Source: Psoroptes ovis
Taxonomy: Eukaryota; Arthropoda; Arachnida; Sarcoptiformes; Psoroptidae
Direction: 5' to 3'
Assembly: GCA_002943765.1 (NCBI GenBank)
Contig: PQWQ01000010.1
Location: 2,501-66,500 of the forward strand
Length of the DNA: 64,000 nucleotides
Below, piece by piece: positions 1 to 11,800 of this stretch (its first letter is position 1; each line of letters starts with the position of its first letter). Position numbers and translations under genes: made by a program. Under the pieces are notes generated by a model that was not told where the DNA came from, made no database searches, and saw only the letters and a program-made list of their open reading frames with translations.

Positions 1-10
1 AAGTGAAGAT

Positions 11-249
11 ATGCAAGTAAAACTTGGCCATTTCGATCTGGCCACCTTCGATCTGGCCACCAAACTCAATCCAGGCGACCAAAGAAAAACTGTGTGGCAT
101 ACCGAATTATATTGCCCCAGAGATTCTTTTGAAAAATTGTCATGGTTTCGAGGTCGATGTCTGATTATTGGGGTGCATCGTTTATACGATGGCTGTTGGC
201 ACACCACCATTTCAAACTGAAGATGTTAAAATTACGTGTTGTAAAACAT
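11..249 (+). pseudogene. decayed polo-like kinase fragment
   Basis: The translated remains match the activation segment and the following subdomains of a polo-family Ser/Thr kinase. The first frame reads VKLGHFDLAT and then LATKLNPGDQRKT. After a frame change near 85-92 the next frame reads LCGIPNYIAPEILLKN, then HGFEVDV, a TGA where the family has Trp, then LLGCIVYTMAVGTPPFQTED. The conserved DFG metal-binding motif has become HFD, a 15-bp segment (TTCGATCTGGCCACC) is tandemly duplicated at 32-61, and at least one frameshift and one stop are present. Upstream catalytic-loop sequence would lie outside the window. No splice sites rescue it. It is a dead gene fragment, perhaps a duplicated or retroposed piece, and it ends about 190 bp before a satellite array. 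Confidence 0.75.
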
Positions 250-437
250 AGTGGCAGGATGACTGCCACTGCAGTTGTCAATTTTCAACTTGAATTGTAT
301 AAATACTTGTTGTTGTCAAACTGATTCACAACAATTTGGCTATTTATGACATTCATCAACTAATGATTTGTTTTTATGTGATTTTAAATTTAAATTATTT
401 ATTTCTTTAAATCATTAAATTAAAGATTAAAATTAAA

Positions 438-2672
438 GATGGCAGTGGATAGCCTTTGATTTTTTGAAAAAATTGCCTTACTATTGCCTTTGATTTTTTT
501 GAAAAAAGATGGCAGTGGATAGCCTTTGATTTTTTTGAAAAAATGGCCTTATTATAGCCTTTGATTTTTTGAAAAAAGATGGCAGTGGATAGCCTTTGAT
601 TTTTTTGAAAAAATGGCCTTATTATAGCCTTTGATTTTTTGAAAAAAGATGGCAGTGGATAGCCTTTGATTTTTTTGAAAAAATGGCCTTATTATAGCCT
701 TTGATTTTTTGAAAAAAGATGGCAGTGGATAGCCTTTGATTTTTTGAAAAAATTGCCTTACTATTGCCTTTGATTTTTTTGAAAAAAGATGGCAGTGGAT
801 AGCCTTTGATTTTTTTGAAAAAATGGCCAGTCTATTGCCTTTGATTTTTTTGGAAAAATTGCCTTATTATAGCCTTTGATTTTTTGAAAAAAGATGGCAG
901 TGGATAGCCTTTGATTTTTTTGAAAAAATGGCCTTATTATAGCCTTTGATTTTTTGAAAAAAGATGGCAGTGGATAGCCTTTGATTTTTTGAAAAAATTG
1001 CCTTACTATTGCCTTTGATTTTTTTGAAAAAAGATGGCAGTGGATAGCCTTTGATTTTTTTGAAAAAATGGCCTTATTATAGCCTTTGATTTTTTGAAAA
1101 AAGATGGCAGTGGATAGCCTTTGATTTTTTTGAAAAAATGGCCTTATTATAGCCTTTGATTTTTTGAAAAAAGATGGCAGTGGATAGCCTTTGATTTTTT
1201 TGAAAAAATGGCCTTATTATAGCCTTTGATTTTTTGAAAAAAGATGGCAGTGGATAGCCTTTGATTTTTTTGAAAAAATGGCCTTATTATAGCCTTTGAT
1301 TTTTTGAAAAAAGATGGCAGTGGATAGCCTTTGATTTTTTTGAAAAAATGGCCTTATTATAGCCTTTGATTTTTTGAAAAAAGATGGCAGTGGATAGCCT
1401 TTGATTTTTTGAAAAAATTGCCTTACTATTGCCTTTGATTTTTTTGAAAAAAGATGGCAGTGGATAGCCTTTGATTTTTTTGAAAAAATGGCCAGTCTAT
1501 TGCCTTTGATTTTTTTGGAAAAATTGCCTTATTATAGCCTTTGATTTTTTGAAAAAAGATGGCAGTGGATAGCCTTTGATTTTTTTGAAAAAATGGCCTT
1601 ATTATAGCCTTTGATTTTTTGAAAAAAGATGGCAGTGGATAGCCTTTGATTTTTTGAAAAAATTGCCTTACTATTGCCTTTGATTTTTTTGAAAAAAGAT
1701 GGCAGTGGATAGCCTTTGATTTTTTTGAAAAAATGGCCTTATTATAGCCTTTGATTTTTTGAAAAAAGATGGCAGTGGATAGCCTTTGATTTTTTTGCAA
1801 AAATGGCCAGTCTATTGCCTTTGATTTTTTTGCAAAAATGGCCAGTCTATTGCCTTTGATTTTTTTGAAAAAAGATGGCAGTGGATAGCCTTTGATTTTT
1901 TTGCAAAAATTGCCAGTCTATTGCCTTTGATTTTTTTGCAAAAATGGCCAGTCTATTGCCTTTGATTTTTTGAAAAAATTGCCTTACTATTGCCTTTGAT
2001 TTTTTTGAAAAAAGATGGCAGTGGATAGCCTTTGGTTTTTTTGAAAAAATGGCCAGTCTATTGCCTTTGATTTTTTTGAAAAAAGATGGCAGTGGATAGC
2101 CTTTGATTTTTTGAAAAAATGGCCAGTCTATTGCCTTTGATTTTTTTGGAAAAATTGCCAGTCTATTGCCTTTGATTTTTTTGCAAAAATGGCCAGTCTA
2201 TTGCCTTTGATTTTTTGAAAAAATTGCCTTACTATTGCCTTTGAATTTTTTGAAAAAAGATGGCAGTGGATAGCCTTTGGTTTTTTTGAAAAAATGGCCA
2301 GTCTATTGCCTTTGATTTTTTTGAAAAAAGATGGCAGTGGATAGCCTTTGATTTTTTTGAAAAAATGGCCAGTCTATTGCCTTTGATTTTTTTGAAAAAA
2401 TTGCCTTACTATTGCCTTTGATTTTTTTGAAAAAATGGCCTTATTATAGCCTTTGATTTTTTGAAAAAAGATGGCAGTGGATAGCCTTTGATTTTTCTGA
2501 AAAAATTGCCAGTCTATAGCCTTTGCTTTTTCTCAAAAAAGATGGCAGTCTATACCCTTTGATTTTTCTGAAAAAATTGCCAGTCTATAGCCTTTGCTTT
2601 TTCTAAAAAAAGATGGCAGTCTATACCTTTTGATTTTTCTGAAAAAATTGCCAGTCTATTGCCTTAGAGGTA
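438..2672. repeat. 35-bp tandem satellite array with 70/105-bp higher-order units
   Basis: About 2.2 kb of head-to-tail repeats. The basic monomer is 35 bp, roughly TAGCCTTTGATTTTTTTG followed by AAAAAATGGCCAGTC and TA. The marker GATGGCAGTGGAT recurs at 438, 508, 578, 648, 718 and 788 (70-bp spacing) and then at 893 (105 bp). Monomers are therefore combined in twos and threes. Three variants alternate (ending in ATGGCAGTGGA, GGCCTTATTA or GGCCAGTCTA). The distal end (about 2490-2670) has the most diverged units. Each unit carries a T6-7 tract followed within one base by an A6 tract. Confidence 0.95.
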
Positions 2673-2680
2673 TATAAAAG
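2671..2680 (+). promoter_or_regulatory. TATA-box-like element at the array edge
   Basis: TATATAAAAG follows the last repeat unit directly. It is a close match to a Pol II TATA box. The next open frame, an ATG at 2710, gives only a 15-codon peptide, and an AATAAA follows near 2806. No gene is recognisable downstream on the plus strand. It is either a promoter for a short non-coding transcript or a chance AT-rich match. Confidence 0.35.
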
Positions 2681-2905
2681 CAATGGTTTGTCCGTTGCAA
2701 ATTAGAATATGAATTTAGCCTCTCACACGAACACACATGTCACACCACTTTTGTAAATATTGTAACATATAATACTAATGCACAATCTTTAAAGGTTGAT
2801 AATTAATAAAAACAGTTAATTGATTTTAATAATAAATAATTGTTTAGTTTAATTAAAATAAAATGATTATCAGCAAAAATAGTAATCAATGAATAGAATG
2901 GACCA

Positions 2906-4556
2906 TCAAATTCTCGGTAATACAAATAAAAAGGCTCCTATGTAAGTCAGTATGAGCTGCAAATAAACAAATTAAACATTAATGCCAAAACATAAAATTA
3001 AACATACCTCAAATATAAATCTGTTAGTGATGGAGCCTAAAATGGCTATTCTGGGTCCATATTTAGGTTCATTATGCAGACGTTCATATAAATTGACTAG
3101 TTTATATTTGAATAGCAATGTTCGCGAACATAATGTCGCATGTCTGTAAAGATGATCATTTGAACATGATTCATGACGATTCTTCGAATAAATATGAATC
3201 GAATTGATGATTGGCTCCAGATATTTGCCTGCTTCATGCATCACTTTAGTTTGTCTTGCCAAATCAATGAATGTGAATATGGTGGCAGATGCATGCATCA
3301 CTAGTATTACATTAACCGACATTAAATCAATCCACAATAATTGATCTGACCAATATGCCGATATTGCAATCACATCGAACGGTACACTAATCAGCAAATA
3401 AATTAATAATGATATTGACCATAATTCGCCATATGAGTTCATATAATCCATGCATATTTCTGTGTGTTCACGATGAATGGTCATCATTAATTGTTGTTTG
3501 TTGTTGGTCCATTTGTATATTTTCTGGTTGCCCATCATTCGTTTGCATAACTCAGAAACATTTTTAATCATTGAGTTTATTTTAGTCATCAGATCATGAT
3601 TGAGTACAGTACATGCATTTGCCAGTACAGCAAAAAATATGATCAATTGACAAATGATGATCATGTTGTGTATAAACACAATGGAATCAATCATTATTAT
3701 CAGTCTTATCGCTGATTTGTCATCAATCAATATCAATTGGAATGTGGTATTATAATCGATTATTATGAATATGGACATTGATACTGTTAAATAATTAATT
3801 AAATCAATTAAATTATTTTCATAATCAGAAAAATCAGCAAAACTTACTCAAAAAACCATGCAACACAAAGATGATCGGTTCCACCATGAAAAAGTATCTG
3901 ACTATTCGAATACGTTCTTCCAGCGTCACTGTTTGCCCGATATCAATTCGCCCGATTTTGGACCATTTGCCAATGTCCAATTGAACCACGTCTTTGTTTT
4001 TGATTAAAGTGAATTGAGTTGTGAAGAGAGCGATCAGCTTTCTGACCATCATTGGTGCATTCGGGTATTTATCAGATGTCTGTCGATAATTATGCTCCAA
4101 TAAACTTTGCTTTCTCAGAGATATTTCTGGTTTGGGCAAACAGCATTGTTCATATTGTTCGCAGTTCAGGATCAGATATCGATAAGGCCAACTAAATGTG
4201 GGAGAATCGATTGGACAGAAAAAGAATGTAATTTTGCCCAAAATGCCCATCATCGTGATTATCAATATGAACATGATGGAATGAAAGAAAAATCTTGGAT
4301 TCGAGTGGTAACGATAATAACAAAATGGATCCATATTCCAATATGTCCAATCTGATCCAGGATGGCTGATGAAATTAGTGAAAGGCTTAAAGTGAGGATT
4401 ATTATTAAAGCTTATAATCGCTAAAAACATTCGTAATGCCCATATTATCAATGCAAGTGTTTCAGTCGAATGTTTGAATCGATACCAAAATTCATATCGA
4501 TTCTCCATTATTTCTTTAAACTGATTATGAAAAAATTTATTAAATTTAATCAACAT
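2906..4556 (-). CDS. gustatory-receptor-like seven-TM chemoreceptor
   Basis: Three exons, 4556-3848, 3783-3008 and 2956-2906, join in phase with GT-AG introns of 64 and 51 nt to give about 511 residues. The product has several long hydrophobic segments (for example LALIIWALRMFLAIISF, MIIICQLIIFFAVLANA, LWSISLLIYLLISVPFDVIA) and ends in a short last exon reading LILTYIGAFLFVLPRI. This layout, with the final TM segment coded by a tiny terminal exon with phase-0 entry, is typical of the arthropod Gr family. Such proteins are ligand-gated cation channels in chemosensory neurons. I infer the family from topology, length and the C-terminal pattern rather than a strong motif. Another multi-TM family is possible. 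It stands alone, without visible paralogues in the window. Confidence 0.6.
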
Positions 4557-7500
4557 TTTTATTTATTCATCATTCACCAAAGATGTTCATTCAATCAAAT
4601 CTCACTAAAAGCAATTCCAGTGACAGAAATGTCGCAAAAAGCAATTCACCACTATTCCAAAATCAGTTACTTCATAAACTGCTTTTTTATGGAAATTCAA
4701 ATCTCGATTCAGGCATTTCGAGAAAAAAAAATCGAAATTTTTCACTCTTCACCACTGTTTTTTCTGTCATCATCAAAGTGACTGACGGTGGTTGTCAATC
4801 ACAATCTTCTAAGTAATAAATAGCCAAATTTGCCACATTCCTGACAATAAATTTCGATTTTTTAAAATATCAAATTTGTTTATTTGGCACAATCAAATAA
4901 TTATAATAAATAAAACATTTTATTCGAAATCTAAATCGATTCTTTCCTTGAATTTCTAATGAATGACAATCATTCAAATTCCAATAATAGTTCTTTAGCT
5001 GCTTTGCTGAATATTCTTCCTTTCATTCAAATGAACAGATGACGCTCATTCTCATGATGATTTCAAAGATCTTCATTTGCATCGCGCCATTATTATCTTC
5101 CAATTGCTTTCTCTTCATTATTTATTCTCTCTTTTTTGAATATTTTAAAATCAAATAAAATCAAAATCACTCTCTTTTTGCTTTCACTTTTTTCATTCAT
5201 CATTCATTTTTGGTTTTTTTCTTATTCGATCATTTTCATTTTTCCGAATGATGATGACAAGTAAAATGTGTGCAATTCATTTTTGAAAATATTTGTTTGT
5301 ACATTCGATCAATAATACACTGATTTGATTCGATTATGATTTGAAACATCCATTCTACATCAATTATTATGCCTTACCAGTGTATTAATTATCAATTCAT
5401 CAAATCATTTATCAATTATGATTCAAATAATTGATACATAACCACTTTCGACTAGTTCAATAATTGGTAAGTTTCATTTGCTTAATTGTTTCAACTGTTA
5501 ATCAATTTTTTTTAGAAACGGAAACATTTCGTTTCGAAACAAACAAACATCAATAACCAGTTGACCACCAGGTAATTGGTGGTGGTATTTAATCGATTCA
5601 ATCATCTAATTCATTCATTCATTCAGTCAATGAATTAATGCATTCAAATTGCATTCAAAAATGTTCAAATGTCTAAATGACCTGCACAATGAATAAAAAC
5701 CTCTGAATGACCACAAACAGAAAAACATCAAAACAAAAGTCATTTCATTTCAAATTTTGTTTTGCATTCAAAAGTAATTGTCAACAACTACATACATCAG
5801 CCAAATATCCGGTATTCCGGTTACTATAATGACTGTTTTTTGTCATTGCTCAATTTTCGTTTAATTTCTTTGTTTAATGTTTTGATTATAATCGAATCAA
5901 ATTGTCCGGAAAACATTTGATCCAAACGACAAATGACAATCTATGATATTAAATACTTTCGATGAATGAATTGGTCAAAACCGCACCTAAATCGATCGAT
6001 TGTTTTCTTTAAAATCACAATAAGATGTCATCGATAATCATCATTTGCATTGTTTGTTTGTGTTTTAAATGATAGATTATCCTTAATAATCAACTACTAC
6101 TACTACTGTTCACTTTCTATTTGATTAGTGGACAATTTCATTTAGAAATTAATAGAAATATTCAAATACATTGCTAATAGTAATTGCAGATTAATATCAA
6201 TTTATTAAACGAATGAAAAGAAACAAATAATCAATCAATCAAAATTGATCATTACGATCATGAGTTTTAAACAATGACATCGAATGTAATTGATAGCGCA
6301 ATACTACACAGGCACAACCGAATATGCAGTCAATTCGAACATTTCATGTAATTGAAATGGAAAACTAGTTTATACATTGAAAATCGATTGTCGATCATTC
6401 CTCAAATCAGTTAGATAATCCAAATTTAAATTTTTAAAATTTCAAATTTCAACAAAACGAGCAAGTCAATTTTTATATAGTTGACCTTCAAACATTTTCA
6501 ATTATTCAAACATATTCGACAAAATTTAAAGACTATTTTTCTCATTATTATCTATTTTCAATTGAAATCTATTTTTTTCAATTGAAAACATATTAATTAT
6601 TATTGACAATTCTCAACAAACTTGACTGAAGCAATTACAAAATAATAATCATCATCAATCTTACAGAGGTTTTGTGCGAAAAAAAAATTAATTTGACCAA
6701 TTTGGAGACAAGTGTGTGCAATTTTCAATTAAAACAAATGTATTAATATTCGCTGACATAAATTATCTCCACATTTAATTATATTCATTTGTACAAAATT
6801 AGAGATGTAATTTGAATGCATACAAACCATTCATTGTTATTTAATTGTTGTTGCTCAAATGACACCAACCATTCACGATTATTATTATGCGCCAATCATC
6901 AAGTTCCATCATACTGGGAACAAAAGAGATGGCAAGATAATGCAATCATGATCACAAGTAATTTTCTTCATACATTCCTCAAATTAATCAAATGAATTTG
7001 GCATCATTTCGAAATCGAATCATTATCATTTGAGATTATTGCTTTAATCACTATGAATTATGATTATTATTTCATTTTAATTGTTTGCCCAAAATCGTTA
7101 TTCATAGTCAAAATTATTATCAAATTACATTTTCATTCATTCCTCTAATCAGCCCTACTGATCACAGTGTGATCCAGGTGCTTTTATCATCACTGGCTAT
7201 CTTAAATGGCTCAAATTTTCAAAATCAAATAAACATTATTTGAACAAGCACATTCTCATCACACATTCACCAATTATTCGTCGAATTTTTCAACGAAAAT
7301 CACAATTTTTGCAAAATAACCAATGATTGGATTTGTTTATTGGCAAAACGCAGGTGCCAATATTCATACATTTGGTTGATTCATTTTTTCGATTCGATCG
7401 AAACATTTGCATCGAACCCTAATCGTGATCGTAAATACCAATTCCGTTCGGAGAGAGAATTGATTCAATTAAATGATCGAGAATTCATTTCCTCACAAAA

Positions 7501-9422
7501 TGATCTTGAAACGAAAATTGCAATGATCATTTGAGAATGGCACGATTCCACCCCCTCAGTCACTTTAGAAAATATCTGCTTTTGTCGATTATTTCAGATT
7601 CAAAAATCGTTAATTATTCATTGAAACTATCTTTCCTCTCTTCTCACTTGCCACCAATCAACCTTAGAAGCATCTTCTCAATAAATATTTCTCCAGTGAT
7701 ATTCAGGAAATTTAACACGCGCCAGGTGTTCATTTGATTAAACATTCAAAAAAAATAATCATTCATATGGTAATAATTGTTATTTATTGATTATACATAT
7801 TTTCAATACATTCATCACACATTTATTCCTTGATAATGATCGAAAAAACCTCGACGATGTTCACTGCACACACACACACTCTAACCATGATTGGTTGTTG
7901 CTTCGTTTCAATTTCAATGGTTGTTTAGTTTAACTGTTAATTAATTAATTAATTTACTCAAAATGGTCAAATGTTTTCCTCTGTGTACAATTCATTCAAT
8001 GAACAATTATGTAGGCGCGTTCGTTGGATCAATGCTCATATTTCATTGTTTAGATTCAACAAAACAAGCATTTAATGTCACAGGAATATCAAATGCTAAT
8101 TGTTAAATGTTTTTTCAACCGATATTTTTACAATTCTCAAACCATTCATTCATCTGACTGACAAATCACTATCGATGCCCAAACATTTGATTTAGTTGAA
8201 TAACTTTCAACTGACAAATGATTTCATTATTTCTATTTGATGATCAAGTGATCGATATGCTTGCAAACACAGCAATTATACTATGGAAGAAGACAGTTCA
8301 ACAAACAATAAAACTTACCATTTGGCCATCTCCATCATAATCAAGTTGGCTCATTCATTCAAATGGCTGCTGTTTGAATGTTGATGGCATGACTAACCAA
8401 AAATCACGTACTAAAGTTGCCATGACGACCTTTCACCTTTGACAGAATTGTTCAAAAAACATTGAACACAGTCACAGTCACATCACAAACAAACAAATTA
8501 AATGCACACAATCAACCACGAGCACTGAGTGAAAAACATCAAAAAAATTATTTTGTCCATTTTGATTTATTCATAAAATTTCATTAAAATAATCATAAAT
8601 TCAAATGTCAATCGACAAAATTTCTAATCGATTTTCAATGAAAAAATCTCCTCTAATAAATCGATTGCTTCATTCACACAAAAATTTCATTGATGATCAC
8701 AACAAAAGAAAGAAAGAAATATTAATTGTCATTGAGATAAGAAAATTAATAATTTTTATTTATTAAAATAACAATTATTTAAATGTTAAAGGTTTCAGTC
8801 GTTGGTAAGTTGCAAACTTCGTTTTCATTTATCTTGACGAAAATAACTATTTTTTCAAATTATCTCAACTTATGTTTATATTCAAAATTGACGACAACAG
8901 TGATGATGATGATGATGATGACAGCTAAATTAAACACTGTGAATTCAAGGCAAACCACCTGCTAACAGTCATTTCATTTGATGTTCTGCGTTTGTTTGTT
9001 TTGTATGTTTGTCTTTTCTGGTTACAAAAAAATCATTTGTTCAATCGACCAATTCAAAATCAATTGATTTTTTTAATCAGTTTTCGAAGCGTTGGCAAAT
9101 CGACGTTTCTCTACTTTTTTTTTCTAATTTCAAAATATCCGTTTTGTCATTGCTTCACTGAAAAAAAACTTTGAATCAAAAAAATAAGTCAAACAAATCA
9201 TTCACTCAATCAAAACCGTTTAGTGTGTTTGATTAAATAAAATTATTTGTTCAAATTAGCAAACACAACAATCAATAATCAATGGGCACGTGGTCACATT
9301 TCGATCAACAAATAAATTAAAATTCAATTGTAGCATAACAAATTGATTGATTATTTCAAGTCACGCGATTGATTAAAACATTCATTTCATTAAATCTCAA
9401 TGCAGTGAATCACAAAATCAAA
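4557..9422. other. 4.9-kb AT-rich non-coding region
   Basis: No convincing coding exons, RNA gene or transposon was found. Open frames near 7340-7737 and 8783-9174 start at non-ATG codons or lack recognisable sequence. A short CA run lies near 7868 and scattered ATTC repeats occur (for example 5601-5640). It probably contains the upstream regions of the two flanking divergent genes, including possible untranslated exons. Confidence 0.6.
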
Positions 9423-11608
9423 ATGAAACGATCTGCTAAAACAATAAAAACATTTGCTGATAATGAATCAACATCAAATACCAATGATCATTCTAAAATC
9501 AATACCAACAAAAATAAGCCAAAAAATCCACCAATGAATGAAGGCATTGTGAATCCAATTTTCAATGATCCATTTGTACAAATCGATGACATCGAAACAG
9601 TTGATCCAGAACATGAATCGCAACAATTTCCATTACCGCCACCACCTCCATTATCACCAGCATTACTGTCAAAGGCAAATAATTTGATGAAAGCCAACAA
9701 TTCAAACAACAGACAAACGACAACAGCAAACAGAGAAATAATCGATCGAATCGATTCAGCATCGAATATATCGGCATCGACTGTGATCACAAACACTAGT
9801 TCCACTGGTGGGTTATTACCAAATTCAACTGAAACAGTTCACTCAAAATCAACGAATCATAATCGAAATTCAGAAAAACGAAAAGTGAATTACAATCTCA
9901 ACAATTGTGCTGATTGTCAAAAATATCATTTAAACAATCATCACTCATTCAATTGCAAACGACATTCAAATAGCCGCATCAGTAAACCATTGTCACTGTC
10001 TTCATCGTTCAATGTCAACTCTGGATATGCCCCATATCCGCCTCAATGGTACTATTTATTAGCGGCTGACACCAAAAAATTTCGCAAACATCGCCACACA
10101 CATTACCGTCGTGATTGCCGTCAATGCAGAGAGATTGTAAGGCGTACATATGAACAATACTATCTTGGGCAACCATTCCAATTCGAACGGAGCAAAAGAT
10201 CGGCCGCCAAGATGGACAACAATATGGTTTATTTGTCCAATTCGACACCTGATTCAATTGGATCTGTTTCATTAGACCATCACCATCAAACCAAGCCATA
10301 TTCATCATATTACAATCATCATTATCGTTCAGCTGCATCACCTTCCTATTTGACTGGTTCATCATCACCGATCGCCTATTACGGCAGGTATGTTCTGATA
10401 TCATTGTCTTCATTGCTGAATAAAATATTCAATCAATTCATTTACATTCGAATTAGATCTAAAGCCAGTTGCGGTCATTCATGTCTCAAATTGACAATTC
10501 TATTCTATTGTTGTATTGCTGTCATCATGTCCATTTGTATGATTTGCTACTTGACTAAAATGTTTGGACTGATGACCCCCAGCACAATGATAACAAGTAA
10601 TATTCATCCGGCACCATTCATTCAATATGATTCGTCGAATAATTCAGTCAATTATTCGGATGAATTATCAGCAATCAATTCGACATCGATGATGATTGAT
10701 GAACAATTATTAAATTCAAATGATTACAATGAAACATCAGTCTTGGATTACCATAACAATGATGAGAAAGATAATATCGACCGAATGGACAGAGAATGGC
10801 CATCAACTAATCTGTCGCAAATAATACGCAGTGAAATGATTGGATTATTGATATCATCAGCACTAATGATTATCTTCATTCTCGGCTTGATTGGTGCATT
10901 TTTAGAGTCAATTCTTTTGCTGCGCATATTTGGCGCCATATTGTCGTATCTATTTTTGCTAACTTTCGGCTCAGCACTTTACGTTGTTATTTTGCTGATC
11001 ATATCACATGTTCAATTGAAATTAATTTTGTCGACAATTTCATGCGCAGCTGTAACCATTACAATTCATGGCCTGTTGGCAATAGCACCATTTGCATTCG
11101 CTGATTTATTAAGTGATGTTCGTTTTTAAAATTTTCAATGTTCATTAATCAATCAATTAATTCATTACGATTCATTTTTCAGGAACGAAGTGATAAATTA
11201 ACAGAAACAGCAGCAGCATCAGTAATGGCTAATTCAACATACTTCAAGTATCCATCTGTGAGATTCTTCTCTCAGTTGCCATTGTATGGCGCAAATCATC
11301 TGACTAATCATAGCAATCAAAATTTTTTTGCCATTCCATCGAATCCAGAGCCGAATCTAATGTTTCCAGCAGCAACGACTGGCACGAGCAGTCAGCAAAC
11401 ATTTTATCGTGATACTCCAATCGAGTCTATACCGACATCAGATGAATCATTGACAGTTGTAAACAATGAACAGCGGCTTAATCATAATGAAAATGATTCA
11501 TCATCAACTCCACATTCAATGATTCTGTCCGAAAATAACCAACAAACTACCAAAACAATACAATCGACTAGCGGACAAACAGTTCGATTCACTGATAAAT
11601 GGCTGTAA
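9423..11608 (+). CDS. orphan multi-transmembrane protein
   Basis: Exons 9423-10387, 10457-11117 and 11183-11608 join in phase to give about 683 residues. I start at the ATG at 9423 because the frame upstream has no ATG. The N-terminal 320 residues are polar and low-complexity, with a PPPPPL stretch and two small cysteine clusters (NCADCQKYH and RRDCRQCRE). A hydrophobic segment (about 332-354) is followed by a polar loop containing NxS/T sites. Three to four closely spaced TM segments (about 450-545) come next, then a Ser/Thr-rich tail of about 140 residues. The topology suggests a long cytoplasmic N-terminus and a glycosylated loop between TM1 and TM2. I do not recognise the family. The 69-nt first intron keeps frame, so intron retention would add 23 residues. 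Confidence 0.6.
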
Positions 11609-11800
11609 TTGTCATATTTGATATTGTTTTCAATACGAAATGTGTTATTTCTATATTTATTTCTATATTTTTCATTATCAATACATTAATCATTAAGGGT
11701 TACAATGCCAAATTCATTCGATTACAACTCCGAAATTTGATGATTTAGTAGAAATCTGCTAAATTGATTCACTCTGACATTGTTTGTAATAGCAATTTTA

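Noticed and set aside
1426..1800. 124-residue open frame on the minus strand in the satellite array
   Set aside because: It is a product of the 35-bp repeat, whose length is not a multiple of three, so IKGY/SKAI-type words recur in cycling frames. There is no start context or conservation.
438..2672. CRISPR-like regular repeat array
   Set aside because: Repeats are contiguous without unique spacers and the genome is eukaryotic. It is a tandem satellite.
7340..7737. Two plus-strand frames of 64 and 68 residues
   Set aside because: The first starts at TTG rather than ATG, and neither has family resemblance or flanking splice logic. Expected by chance in 4.9 kb.
8783..8965. Short frame MLKVSVVG followed by a GTAAGT donor
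   Set aside because: It could be a first exon, but I found no in-phase acceptor with recognisable protein downstream. Evidence is too weak.
10388..10456. In-frame continuation of the orphan membrane protein
   Set aside because: GTATGT at the start, AATTAG at the end and AT-rich composition indicate a 69-nt intron that happens to be open. Retention remains possible.
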